A stretch of 64,000 nt of DNA from Aerococcus sp. UBA6277 (GTDB lineage: Bacteria > Bacillota > Bacilli > Lactobacillales > Aerococcaceae). The first letter of the stretch is position 1. Every line of letters starts with the position of its first letter. Shown here piece by piece: positions 53,768 to 62,534 of the stretch. The stretch is taken from NCBI RefSeq assembly GCF_002440555.1, contig NZ_DJUR01000003.1:26360-90359 (forward strand), written 5' to 3'. A model generated the notes under the pieces. That model ran no database searches, was not told where the DNA came from, and saw only the letters and a list, made by a program, of their open reading frames with translations. Both the position numbers and the translations under genes were made by a program.

Positions 53768-54808
53768 GTGATTAAAGTAGGGATTATCGGGGCTACTGGC
53801 TATACAGGCGAGGAATTAATCCGCTTGTTGGTGACCCGTCCAGATATTGAATTAACCATTTTAACTTCAAGAAATGAAGTGGGGACTAAGGTTCAGGATT
53901 ATTATCCTCATTTCAAAGGCTTAATTGACCAATCCTTTGTGGCTTATGATCCAAACCAAATTTTCGACCAAGTGGATGTCCTTTTCTTATGTCTGCCACA
54001 CGGGGTATCCATGAAAATCGCTAAAGCAGCGCAAGGACATGACGTTAAGATGATCGATTTGGGAGCGGACTTTAGACTAAAAGATAGCCAAGACTACCAA
54101 GAATATTATGGCTTACCGCAAACTGAACCAGGAATTTTGGCACAAGCGGTTTATGGTTTACCTGAACTTTACGCAGACGACATCCAAAAGGCAGATTTAA
54201 TCGCTAATCCTGGCTGTTTTGTGACCTGCAGTTTGCTCGGCTTATTGCCAGTAATCGACCAAGAATTCATTCGAACTGATTCAGTAATTATTGATGCCAA
54301 AACAGGTGTCTCTGGGGCAGGCCGGTCTGCCAAGGTAGCCAACTTACTGACTGAGTTAGGTAATAACTTTTATGCTTACAATCCTATGGCACACCGCCAT
54401 ATACCTGAAATCGAACAGACTTTAAATAATATCGCCAAAAACCCAGTTACAATACAATTCACTCCGCATTTGTTGCCAACAGAACGGGGTATTCATGCCA
54501 CTATTTACCTGGACTTAACAGCTGACGTTACTGAAGACGAAGTCCGTCAAATCTACCAAGATTATTACCAAGACAAGTATTTTATTCAAATTTTAGGTCA
54601 AGACCAATTGCCACAGATTAAAGCGGTACGGGCTAGCAATTTTGCCCAAATCCAAGTAAAAGTTGACCAAAGAACCAACCGGTTAGTCATTTTTGCCGTC
54701 ATCGACAACCTAGTAAAAGGGGCAGCTGGCCAAGCCATCCAAAATATGAACTTAATGTTTGCCTTAGACCAAACGACTGGGCTTACCCAACCCCCAATTT
54801 TCCCATAA
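53768..54808 (+). CDS. argC: N-acetyl-gamma-glutamyl-phosphate reductase
   Basis: The NADPH-dependent third step of ornithine synthesis. The 346-residue enzyme has the nucleotide-binding IGATGYTGEEL (residues 7-17), the catalytic Cys in NPGCFVT (C150) and a later His in PMAHRHIPEI near 210. It begins with GTG, with AAGGAGG inside the end of argF, directly abutting the argF stop. Confidence 0.95.
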   Translation: MIKVGIIGATGYTGEELIRLLVTRPDIELTILTSRNEVGTKVQDYYPHFKGLIDQSFVAYDPNQIFDQVDVLFLCLPHGVSMKIAKAAQGHDVKMIDLGADFRLKDSQDYQEYYGLPQTEPGILAQAVYGLPELYADDIQKADLIANPGCFVTCSLLGLLPVIDQEFIRTDSVIIDAKTGVSGAGRSAKVANLLTELGNNFYAYNPMAHRHIPEIEQTLNNIAKNPVTIQFTPHLLPTERGIHATIYLDLTADVTEDEVRQIYQDYYQDKYFIQILGQDQLPQIKAVRASNFAQIQVKVDQRTNRLVIFAVIDNLVKGAAGQAIQNMNLMFALDQTTGLTQPPIFP

Positions 54809-54833
54809 CCATTAATGAAAGGAGTTCGATTAC

Positions 54834-56105
54834 ATGTCAAAAAGTCAATTAGCAACCACAATAAGTAAAGAAAATGCTGAACCACACGCCTTAACTAGTC
54901 AGGTCATTTCTGGAGGCCTTTGCGCCATTGAAAATGTCTGGGTATCTGGTGTCCATTCTGGTTTCAAACACCGCAACAAAGATTTAGCCCTGATTTATTT
55001 TCCAAAAGGGGCCACTATGGCAGGGGTGTTTACTAAAAATGCCATCCAATCTCATCATATCAAATATGATAAAAAACGACTGAATGAACAGGCCACCTTT
55101 AAAGCCATTATGATTAATTCGGGAAATGCCAACACTTTTAACGGACCAAAAGGGGATACCGATGTTCAAATCATGGCCAACACATTAGCTAGCAAGCTAA
55201 CAATTCAACCAGATGAAGTCCTGATTTGTTCTACCGGTGTTATTGGTGTACCAATGGATCTGAGTAAATTCGAAGACCAAGTAGACACATTAACTCATAA
55301 TCTGACAGACGGTGATTCGATTCAAGCTGCTGAAGCCATTATGACTACGGACACCAAAATTAAGCAAGCTGCTATTGCCTTTGAAATCGAAGGGAAGCCC
55401 GTTCACCTAGCAGCCATTGCCAAGGGGTCAGGTATGATACACCCGAATATGGGCACCTTGTTGTCGTATGTGGTTACTGATTTGGATCTCGGCCAAGAGA
55501 CCTTACAGCAATTACTGAAAGAGTCTGTCAACCAATCTTTCAACAAGATTTCAGTTGATGGGGATACTAGTCCCAACGATACCGTCCTTCTAGCATCTAC
55601 CAACAAAGTCTCAGTTAAGCCAACTAAACAGCACATACTCATTTTTCAGGAGAAATTAACGGAAATCTGTCAAATGATGGCTCAAGAAATTGTGGCCGAC
55701 GGGGAAGGGGCAACGAAATTTGTCACCGTAGCTGTGAAAGGTGCGGCAGATCAAGCAGACGCTGAAGGCATTGCTAAACAGGTAGCGACATCATCCCTTG
55801 TGAAAACAGCTATTTTCGGGCAAGATGCCAACTGGGGCCGGGTACTTTCAGCCATTGGACAAGCCCAACCTGATTACCTAGATCCAGCGAAAATTCAGAT
55901 CAGTTTCATTTCTGAAAAGGGAGAGATTTTAACCTGCAAGAATGGTCAGGGGCTAGTATTTGATGAAGATTTAGCCTATGAAATCCTATCTGAGACAGAC
56001 ATCACAATTGCCATTGATTTAGGCATCGGTAAGAGCCAGGTAGCCGTTTGGACTTGTGATATGACTGAAGATTACATCAAAATTAACGCCGACTACCGGA
56101 GTTAG
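54834..56105 (+). CDS. argJ: Bifunctional ornithine acetyltransferase / N-acetylglutamate synthase
   Basis: Transfers the acetyl group from acetylornithine to glutamate, so the cycle needs little or no ArgA. The 423-residue precursor is cleaved autocatalytically before a conserved Thr; here the motif KGSGMIHPNMGTLLS places it at T208. The C-terminal half has the family's GDTSPNDTV and DGEGATKFVTV stretches. Many family members read ATML at the cleavage site where this one has GTLL. AAGGAGT precedes the ATG. Whether it is mono- or bifunctional cannot be read from sequence. Confidence 0.94.
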   Translation: MSKSQLATTISKENAEPHALTSQVISGGLCAIENVWVSGVHSGFKHRNKDLALIYFPKGATMAGVFTKNAIQSHHIKYDKKRLNEQATFKAIMINSGNANTFNGPKGDTDVQIMANTLASKLTIQPDEVLICSTGVIGVPMDLSKFEDQVDTLTHNLTDGDSIQAAEAIMTTDTKIKQAAIAFEIEGKPVHLAAIAKGSGMIHPNMGTLLSYVVTDLDLGQETLQQLLKESVNQSFNKISVDGDTSPNDTVLLASTNKVSVKPTKQHILIFQEKLTEICQMMAQEIVADGEGATKFVTVAVKGAADQADAEGIAKQVATSSLVKTAIFGQDANWGRVLSAIGQAQPDYLDPAKIQISFISEKGEILTCKNGQGLVFDEDLAYEILSETDITIAIDLGIGKSQVAVWTCDMTEDYIKINADYRS

Positions 56106-56114
56106 GAGGAGCAT

Positions 56115-57311
56115 ATGACGACAAAAAATCTCAATACACAAGAATTGATTGCATTAGGACAAGAAGTCACCATGCACACCTTTAACCGCCAAGAAACAGT
56201 TTTGGTGAAAGGCCAAGGTCCCTATGTGGAAGACCTTGATGGGAAAAAGTACATCGATTTCATTTCTGGGATTGCCTGTAATGTATTAGGTCACGCCGAT
56301 CAAGGATTTGTCGAATACATTTCTAAGCAGGCAGGCAATTTGATTCATGTGTCTAACCTTTTCTGGAATGAAAATGGGGTAAAACTAGCCGAAAAATTAA
56401 GACAATCTTCAAATCTGGACAAGACTTTCTTCGCCAATTCTGGGACTGAAGCCAATGAAGCAGCTATTAAACTGGCCCGTAAATGTGGGACTGAAAGCAA
56501 GGGCCCGGATGCCTTTGAAATTATTTCCATGAACCAATCTTTCCATGGCCGGACCTTAGCCAGCTTAACAGCGACCGGCCAAGAAGACATGCACACCGCC
56601 TTTAAACCACTGCCAGTGGGCTTTAAATATGTGGATTTTAATGACGTTGACGCCTTAAAAAAGGCTGTTAACAAGAATACTTGCGCCATTTTCCTTGAGG
56701 TCATCCAAGGAGAGGGTGGGGTCAATGCCATTACGCCAGAATTCGTGTCTGCCATCAACACACTGCAAAAACAAGAGAATGTCCTCGTGATTGTAGATGA
56801 GATTCAAACAGGAATTGGCCGGACAGGAACTATGTTCGCCTTTCAACAAACGACTTTAAATCCAGATATCATCACCCTAGCAAAAGGGTTAGGTGGGGGC
56901 TTACCAATTGGCGCTGTAGTGGCAAAGGACCAAGTGGCCGACCACTTTAAACCAGGTGACCACGGCACTACATTTGGTGGCAATCCATTAGCTACAGCAG
57001 CGGGTAACTACATCTTGTCAGCCATTGACAACCAACAACTTTTGAAAAATGTGAAGGTGATATCTGCTTATATCAAGGATCAAGTGCAATCCTGGCAGTC
57101 ACCTATAATTGAAGAAGTTCGTGGTCAAGGGTTTTTGATTGGCTTGAAAGTCACTAAGCCAGTAGCCCAAGTGATTCCGGCAGCAGCAAACCAAGGTCTG
57201 CTAGTGACTTCAGCTAAGGACAACGTCATCCGTTTACTGCCCCCATTAAATGTCACAAAAGATGTGGTAGATCAAGCTTTAGCTAAGTTGAAAACGGCTC
57301 TTGAGAGTTAA
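56115..57311 (+). CDS. argD: Acetylornithine aminotransferase
   Basis: A PLP-dependent class III aminotransferase for the fourth step of ornithine synthesis. The 398-residue protein has the GTEANEAAIKLAR motif near 108, the Asp in VIVDEIQTGIGRTG near 224 and the PLP-binding Lys in TLAKGLGGGLPIG near 256. AGGAGG precedes the ATG, nine bases after argJ. Last gene of the operon; a hairpin (57325-57332 with 57351-57358) follows without a T run. Confidence 0.95.
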   Translation: MTTKNLNTQELIALGQEVTMHTFNRQETVLVKGQGPYVEDLDGKKYIDFISGIACNVLGHADQGFVEYISKQAGNLIHVSNLFWNENGVKLAEKLRQSSNLDKTFFANSGTEANEAAIKLARKCGTESKGPDAFEIISMNQSFHGRTLASLTATGQEDMHTAFKPLPVGFKYVDFNDVDALKKAVNKNTCAIFLEVIQGEGGVNAITPEFVSAINTLQKQENVLVIVDEIQTGIGRTGTMFAFQQTTLNPDIITLAKGLGGGLPIGAVVAKDQVADHFKPGDHGTTFGGNPLATAAGNYILSAIDNQQLLKNVKVISAYIKDQVQSWQSPIIEEVRGQGFLIGLKVTKPVAQVIPAAANQGLLVTSAKDNVIRLLPPLNVTKDVVDQALAKLKTALES

Positions 57312-57359
57312 GGCTAGCAGTTGTCTATAAGAATCTCCTTCTAAATGATATCTTATAGG

Positions 57360-57388
57360 TTGACATACCCTCAATATCCTGGTAAATT
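57360..57388 (+). promoter_or_regulatory. Promoter of the second ABC-F gene
   Basis: A consensus TTGACA (57360-57365) and TAAATT (57383-57388) are 17 bases apart. It would give a leader of about 350 nt before the ABC-F start codon. Confidence 0.6.
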
Positions 57389-57446
57389 GCTTTTATAACA
57401 TAACAATTTCAAAGAAAGGTCAGGTATCCAGTCCAATGAAGTTATA

Positions 57447-57720
57447 ATCCTACTTTATTTAAAATAGTGAGCGAGAAAAAACACTCACGTTAGTGTTTGT
57501 TTAACCTGGGCTATTTTGGTAGGATAAAAAACTTTGGACGGATACTAGGACCTTTCTTTTTTGTGTGCATTTTTAACATTGGAGAAAGTTTATTGGAACA
57601 TGCAAGCGGGCCTATATCTAGGGTATACAATAGACCTGGATTGGGTTGGCATCGTCATTCTTCAAGTATTTATGTTCAATATTTGTCCTACTACAGAACA
57701 AGCTAGTAGGGCATTTTTTG
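57447..57720 (+). promoter_or_regulatory. Attenuator-like leader of the second ABC-F gene
   Basis: A stem ATCCTAC 57447-57453 / GTAGGAT 57519-57525 with inner AAAATAG 57461-57467 / CTATTTT 57511-57517 and hairpin AAACACT 57479-57485 / 57492-57498. At the end is a terminator: CCTACTA 57687-57693 / TAGTAGG 57704-57710, then T6 (57713-57718). TCCTACT occurs twice (57448 and 57686), so GTAGGA (57519-57524) can pair with either, an antiterminator alternative. This is the layout of ABC-F leaders controlled by ribosome stalling. Confidence 0.6.
57593..57706 (+). CDS. Candidate leader peptide upstream of the ABC-F gene
   Basis: A 37-residue reading frame starting with TTG (57593), eight bases after GGAG (57581-57584). 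It is rich in Tyr, Ser and Arg toward the end (QYLSYYRTS), and its stop codon (57704-57706) lies in the 3' arm of the leader terminator, so translation would cover the 5' arm. The same region is open in another frame too, so coding is not proven. If real, it would be a sensor peptide rather than a functional protein. Confidence 0.35.
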   Translation: MEHASGPISRVYNRPGLGWHRHSSSIYVQYLSYYRTS

Positions 57721-57748
57721 TGTCCAAAATAATAAAGGAGGTACATAC

Positions 57749-59290
57749 ATGTTACTAATTACACACTTAACCATGACGCAAACTAGCACTCTATTCACCA
57801 TGATTGACGACTTATCATTTGTGGTAAACCCTGGTGATAAGGTCGCAATTATTGGCGAAGAGGGCAACGGGAAATCGTCGATTCTAAAATATATTGTCGG
57901 GGATGAAAGCATCCAATCTTATCTTGAAATTACCGGGCAAATGACCAATCATTTTACCCGGTTGGCTTATTTACCCCAAGCGATGGCAAATGAGGACCTA
58001 GCAAAGTCATTGGAAAATTATTTTTTCAGGGGTCGGGATTACGCAGATGTGGATTATCAATTGCTCTATCAACTGGGTAACCAGCTAGATTTTGATGTGG
58101 ACCGGATTTATGACCAGCAGTTAGTGGGGGACCTGTCTGGGGGTGAGCGGATCAAGTTACAGTTGCTTGACTTGTTGATGGATGAGCCGGATTTGTTGTT
58201 AATGGATGAACCGTCCAATGACCTAGATGTCGAAACCAGTCTCTGGCTTGAAAAATTTATTCAGCAGAGTGACTTGGCTATGATTTATATTTCCCATGAC
58301 GAGTTGTTGCTTAAACGAACCGCCTCCCATATCCTGCATGTAGAAAGATTGACCAACAAGTCAACTGCCCGGTCAACCTTTGTAAAGGACAGCTACGAAA
58401 ATTACCTGACCCACCGTGACCAAGAGATGTCCAATCAGGAGAATTTAGCCAACAAGCAGCGGGAAGAAGACCAAAAACGGATGGCGAAGTTTAACCGCGT
58501 GCACGATTCAGTAGACCACCAATTGAACAATACCAAGGATTCTGGTGCAGGACGACTTCTTGCCAAAAAGATGAAAGCTGTCCAATCTATGGACAAGAGA
58601 TTTGAACGCGAACGGGCCAAATTTGTGGACCATCCGATTAAAGAAGCGCCCATTCATATTGAATTTTCAAACGTGAACCCTTTAGGCAAGAGCCAAGTGG
58701 TCGTGCACATAGACGACGGTCAAGTAACCATTGATGACCGCATTTTAGCCGACAATCTGCAATTGACTGCTAAAGGCCAAGATAAGATCGGCATTATTGG
58801 CCCTAATGGTATTGGCAAAACGACTTTTCTTCGTCAACTTTGGCATGATTTAAAAGATGCTAAAGGCCTTCAAGCGGGCTACATGCCCCAACAATACAGC
58901 GAGGAAATTCCTGATGACCAAACCCCTATCGAATTTATGACTACCACTGGGGACAAGGAAGAAAGAACGCAAATCATGACTTATTTGGGTAGTCTCCGCT
59001 TTTTACCTGAAGAAATGGACCAACCAATAGCTTACTTATCCGGTGGGCAAAAGGGAAAACTCATCTTAGCTAGTTTGGACCTCAAAGGCTATAATGTCTT
59101 ACTCTTAGATGAACCGACTAGGAATTTCTCAGCTTCTTCTCAACAAGAAATCCGTACTGTTTTCAATGATTATCCCGGCGCTATCATCACCATTTCCCAC
59201 GACCGACAGTTTTTAAAATCAGTGTGTGACACAGTGTATGAATTAAGTTCTGACGGGTTTAAAATCGTTGACCATGTCAATCAATGGTAA
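57749..59290 (+). CDS. ABC-F family ATPase with altered second D-loop
   Basis: A 513-residue soluble protein with two ABC domains and a charged helical linker (about residues 210-300). Domain 1 has Walker A GEEGNGKSS, signature LSGGERIKL and LLLMDEPSNDLD. Domain 2 has GPNGIGKTT and LSGGQKGKL, but after Walker B it reads LLLDEPTRNFS instead of the usual EPTNHLD. ABC-F proteins act on ribosomes, and several give antibiotic resistance. An attenuator-like leader would fit an inducible ribosome-protection role, but the sequence does not identify a drug class. AAAGGAGG precedes the ATG. Confidence 0.85.
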   Translation: MLLITHLTMTQTSTLFTMIDDLSFVVNPGDKVAIIGEEGNGKSSILKYIVGDESIQSYLEITGQMTNHFTRLAYLPQAMANEDLAKSLENYFFRGRDYADVDYQLLYQLGNQLDFDVDRIYDQQLVGDLSGGERIKLQLLDLLMDEPDLLLMDEPSNDLDVETSLWLEKFIQQSDLAMIYISHDELLLKRTASHILHVERLTNKSTARSTFVKDSYENYLTHRDQEMSNQENLANKQREEDQKRMAKFNRVHDSVDHQLNNTKDSGAGRLLAKKMKAVQSMDKRFERERAKFVDHPIKEAPIHIEFSNVNPLGKSQVVVHIDDGQVTIDDRILADNLQLTAKGQDKIGIIGPNGIGKTTFLRQLWHDLKDAKGLQAGYMPQQYSEEIPDDQTPIEFMTTTGDKEERTQIMTYLGSLRFLPEEMDQPIAYLSGGQKGKLILASLDLKGYNVLLLDEPTRNFSASSQQEIRTVFNDYPGAIITISHDRQFLKSVCDTVYELSSDGFKIVDHVNQW

Positions 59291-59317
59291 AAAATGAAAA
59301 AGTAGTGAAAGCTTTCA

Positions 59318-59326
59318 TGGTATAAT
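59318..59326 (+). promoter_or_regulatory. Extended -10 promoter before the FUSC-like gene
   Basis: TG-G-TATAAT (TATAAT at 59321-59326), an extended -10 without a clear -35. The short inverted repeat GAAAGCTTTC lies just upstream. Confidence 0.5.
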
Positions 59327-59391
59327 GGAAGTGCAACCGGATGCTGGCTGATATAAAAAAGGCAGGTCCGGTATTTTTTGGAGGAGACTAC

Positions 59392-60492
59392 ATGCATTCA
59401 TTTATTAAACAAACATTATTATTAAAACCCTCGCCAAATGATCATTTAGAACGGGTATTAGTCGCTGGTTTTTGTACCTTGATTGTCAATTTAACCGGCT
59501 ATTTATTGGGTATGCCTGGGATTAATGCCACATCTAGCTTAGGCCTATTTACTTTTTTACATTTTCAATCTTTTGAAGCTAGCCGGACCATTAAACGGAT
59601 GGTTTTTGTGGCCATGACCTTGATGGTGGCTTATACAGTCGGCTTAATCATCGGACAAATCCCTTTAATTGCCCCTATAGCTATTGGGTTGGTAGCCTTT
59701 TTTGCTAGATTGATCTACCGAATTTACCGGATCGATAAGCCAGGAGACATCTTCGTTATTCTAGTGATGGCAGCAGCGGCTACACGAGATATACCACTCA
59801 ATCAAATGCCTGTGCAATTGCTTGAATTTAACTACGGGATTGTGGTTTCCCTAATCATGGCCTATATATTAGTGAAATATCTGCATTTACCTAAACAAAC
59901 CTTTACCTTCACCTTCCATTTAAAAGAGGCTATTCGACAAGATCCACGGATGGTGGTTGATTCTTTCTATTATGCAGCCGTCTTATTCTTCGCGTCTTAT
60001 ATGAATATTGTGCTCGATCTGAGTCCTTATTCATGGATTATCGTGTCCTGTTCAGCCATCCTTCAAGGGAACACCCTGGAAATTATTTTAAATAGAAGTT
60101 TCCAAAGGGTTTTTGGGACCATTGCCGGTCTGGCAACAGCTGCTTTAATCATTATTATCCCAATCCCGCATATTGTACGGATCGGTGCAGTAGTTATTTT
60201 ATACGTATTGGCTGAGTACTTTATCCCGCGCAATTATTCAATGGGGATTTTCTTCGTGACCAATATGGTTTTGATTCAATTAACCTTTCAGAATCCAAAT
60301 CTTGGCTTTGACTATCTCAGCTACCGATTTGAAGGTATTGTCATTGGGACCTTGATTGGTTCATTGGCCGCTTACTTGCAATACCACCTTTATAAGTTTT
60401 ATAGCCAGTCTATGATTCAAGATAGGACCTATGATTATAAAGAGAAAATGGCCGAAGAGATTAATAACCACGATTGTCACCTATTTGAATAG
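59392..60492 (+). CDS. FUSC-family membrane protein
   Basis: A 366-residue protein with two blocks of hydrophobic helices (about residues 20-155 and 190-340), the FUSC (fusaric-acid-resistance-like) arrangement with roughly ten membrane segments and a short soluble middle. Start is placed at ATG 59392, seven bases after GGAGG; the frame is open 17 codons further upstream. Function and substrate are unknown; relatives are proposed exporters of aromatic acids or lipids. It is a second gene of this general type in the window, besides the ArAE gene at 5.4 kb. Confidence 0.75.
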   Translation: MHSFIKQTLLLKPSPNDHLERVLVAGFCTLIVNLTGYLLGMPGINATSSLGLFTFLHFQSFEASRTIKRMVFVAMTLMVAYTVGLIIGQIPLIAPIAIGLVAFFARLIYRIYRIDKPGDIFVILVMAAAATRDIPLNQMPVQLLEFNYGIVVSLIMAYILVKYLHLPKQTFTFTFHLKEAIRQDPRMVVDSFYYAAVLFFASYMNIVLDLSPYSWIIVSCSAILQGNTLEIILNRSFQRVFGTIAGLATAALIIIIPIPHIVRIGAVVILYVLAEYFIPRNYSMGIFFVTNMVLIQLTFQNPNLGFDYLSYRFEGIVIGTLIGSLAAYLQYHLYKFYSQSMIQDRTYDYKEKMAEEINNHDCHLFE

Positions 60493-60497
60493 CCATC

Positions 60498-60545
60498 TAC
60501 CCTGAATAGTATCCTTTTTTCAGATAATATTCAGGGTATTTTTTG
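60498..60545 (+). terminator. Terminator of the FUSC-like gene
   Basis: An 11-bp stem (60498-60508 with 60528-60538) followed by T7. Confidence 0.9.
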
Positions 60546-60690
60546 TATCTAAAATTATTGATTTTTGTACTTTATTCAATTTAAATTAGTGGATTATAGG
60601 TCATCCTTGGATTATGAGGAAATCTTGACTTAAAATATATATACAGAAATAACTGTAGGTAGGAAGATAGAAGGAAAGAGGTTCACTCTT

Positions 60691-61596
60691 ATGAAATTTT
60701 CTAAAAGCGTGCTGTTATTTGTCTCAGTCATCGCCTTATCAGGATGTGGCATGTTCGGACAAGATACCGCATCTAGCGATACAGAGACATTTAGCCAGTC
60801 AGAAAGTGTCTCATCAGAAACAAGTAGCCAATCAACACAAAGTACATCTAGTGAGTCTAGTGACGAAGCGGAAAATGAATCCGAGTCATCAACAGAGGAA
60901 TCATCTGAAGATACTAGTTTAGAAGGAGCATCATCAGACATCAGTCAGACGCCGGATGATAATAGCGTGTCGGCTATCATTGAAGCCATTCAAGCCGACG
61001 TGGCTAGTGACTATGTTGACTATATTCCTACTGATATCCCACTACCAGAAGGGATAACGGTATTCCCAACAGCTTACACAAGTGAAACGGGTCAGGGGAT
61101 TAAAATGGACTTCTATGGCACTGAAGAACAAGTGCCATACGGGGACAAACGCTTAGCAAACGGGGTATTTGATGATGCCAAAATAGCTTCCATTACAATC
61201 GATAACTATGACAGTGCTGAAGCTGCAGCAGAACAGATTTCGCAAAATAACTATGCAGCAATCGGCGGCGAAACAGTAGAATTGGGTTACGGCATCACCG
61301 GCTATATGGACGCTGGTGCAGGTCAAATCCATACTTCATGGAACGAAGGTCGCTGGGACTTTTCTACCCAAGCACAGAACAACGGCAGCGATGATGGGGT
61401 AACACTGGCATCAACTGTGGTTCAATACTTAGAAGAAAACTTATTAACCGCGCCAGAAGACTATGGGATGGGTCGATTCTCAGTATCCAATCCAGAAACC
61501 AATTACCTAAGTTTCCAAAAAGGGGATAAAGTTATTACTATTGACGGGAATACCAATCCTTTCGAACTCACTGACTTTGCGACCTATATTAAGTAA
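60691..61596 (+). CDS. Ser/Glu-rich lipoprotein of unknown function
   Basis: A 301-residue predicted lipoprotein. The signal peptide MKFSKSVLLFVSVIALSGC ends in a lipobox (LSGC, modified Cys at residue 19). A disordered linker of about 65 residues follows, very rich in Ser, Glu and Thr, like the PBP1A tail. The remaining ~200 residues form a soluble domain (starting near VSAIIEAIQADVASDY) that I do not recognise. AAGGAAAGAGG lies upstream of the ATG. Probably anchored to the outer face of the membrane. Confidence 0.8.
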   Translation: MKFSKSVLLFVSVIALSGCGMFGQDTASSDTETFSQSESVSSETSSQSTQSTSSESSDEAENESESSTEESSEDTSLEGASSDISQTPDDNSVSAIIEAIQADVASDYVDYIPTDIPLPEGITVFPTAYTSETGQGIKMDFYGTEEQVPYGDKRLANGVFDDAKIASITIDNYDSAEAAAEQISQNNYAAIGGETVELGYGITGYMDAGAGQIHTSWNEGRWDFSTQAQNNGSDDGVTLASTVVQYLEENLLTAPEDYGMGRFSVSNPETNYLSFQKGDKVITIDGNTNPFELTDFATYIK

Positions 61597-61654
61597 GTCT
61601 ATCTAATAACATCAAATCAATATGGTCGAAAATTTGAATAAATGGCTATAGGAA

Positions 61655-61708
61655 AAAGACGCAATAACTTGCTGGCAAGAGGGCCGACATAGGCTTGCGT
61701 CTTTGTTT
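61655..61708. terminator. Terminator between the lipoprotein and isomerase-like genes
   Basis: A 10-bp stem (61655-61664 with 61695-61704) with A-rich left and T-rich right flanks, between converging genes. Confidence 0.75.
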
Positions 61709-61727
61709 GTTTATGATTGGCGATGAA

Positions 61728-62492
61728 TCAGTATTCAATATTCAATTGGTCTAACCAAGCTTTCAATGTGGCTACACTGTCTAAGAACCCTTGTTTTTGG
61801 TCTTCTCCAGGTACAAATTCAATTAAATAGTGGTGTTTGTTTGGAGATTCTTTTTCAATGGTTTGGATGTACTGTAACCATTCATCTTGACCGTCAGCTA
61901 ATGGATAGCGGTTGTAGAAGTCTTGCCAGTGAAAGACATGGACATTGGTAATCCATGGTGCTAAATTCGGTAAGCTTTCGATCCGTTCTTCAACCGTTAG
62001 TGACTCTGCTGGTTGCCAATATAAGTAGACATTATGCGCAGTAACCTCTTGCATGAGTTGTTGGGCAGATGATGGTGTATCGGTTAGGGTGTCCATGTGG
62101 TATTCCAAGGCGATAGACAGATTGGCTTCGGCTGCCATTTTGCCGATACGGTTTGCATCTTCAATCATGTCTTGACGGTCATCAATAGCTACGTCCGCAG
62201 ATCCTTCTTCCCCGGCCCAAACGCGAATGATTGACGCATCAACTATTTGTGCGATTTGGATGAAGGGTTGGAAATCATCGAATAACCCAAGTTTGTAGTA
62301 AGACCCGTAGGATGAAGTGGTTAAACCAGCTTCATGCATTAGTTGAGCGACTTTCTCGGCTTGCTCGATATTGTCTTCAGGCAGGTGGTTATCGCTACCC
62401 CATTCAATAGCTTGAATGCCGGCTTTTTTGGCTAAATCGATGTTGAATTCGACGGAATCGTCTCTAAATGTGACTGAACATAATCCAATCAT
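61728..62492 (-). CDS. Sugar phosphate isomerase/epimerase-like TIM-barrel protein
   Basis: A 254-residue protein of the xylose isomerase-like TIM-barrel superfamily (AP endonuclease family 2). It opens MIGLCSVTFRD and has AIEWGSDNHLP near 30, a metal-ligand Glu in IALEYHMDT near 134 and HVFHWQD near 195. Substrate unknown. AGGAGGG precedes the ATG. It is followed by a terminator; the DUF924 gene lies 42 bases upstream on the same strand, so they may form an operon. Confidence 0.82.
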   Translation of the reverse strand: MIGLCSVTFRDDSVEFNIDLAKKAGIQAIEWGSDNHLPEDNIEQAEKVAQLMHEAGLTTSSYGSYYKLGLFDDFQPFIQIAQIVDASIIRVWAGEEGSADVAIDDRQDMIEDANRIGKMAAEANLSIALEYHMDTLTDTPSSAQQLMQEVTAHNVYLYWQPAESLTVEERIESLPNLAPWITNVHVFHWQDFYNRYPLADGQDEWLQYIQTIEKESPNKHHYLIEFVPGEDQKQGFLDSVATLKAWLDQLNIEY

Positions 62493-62534
62493 GTAAAACC
62501 CTCCTATGTAATTTGCTTTTGCTTAGATAATTGT

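Noticed and set aside
57561..57758. A 65-residue frame overlapping the ABC-F start
   Set aside because: It starts at GTG without a ribosome site and runs through the terminator and the ABC-F Shine-Dalgarno; no recognisable protein features.
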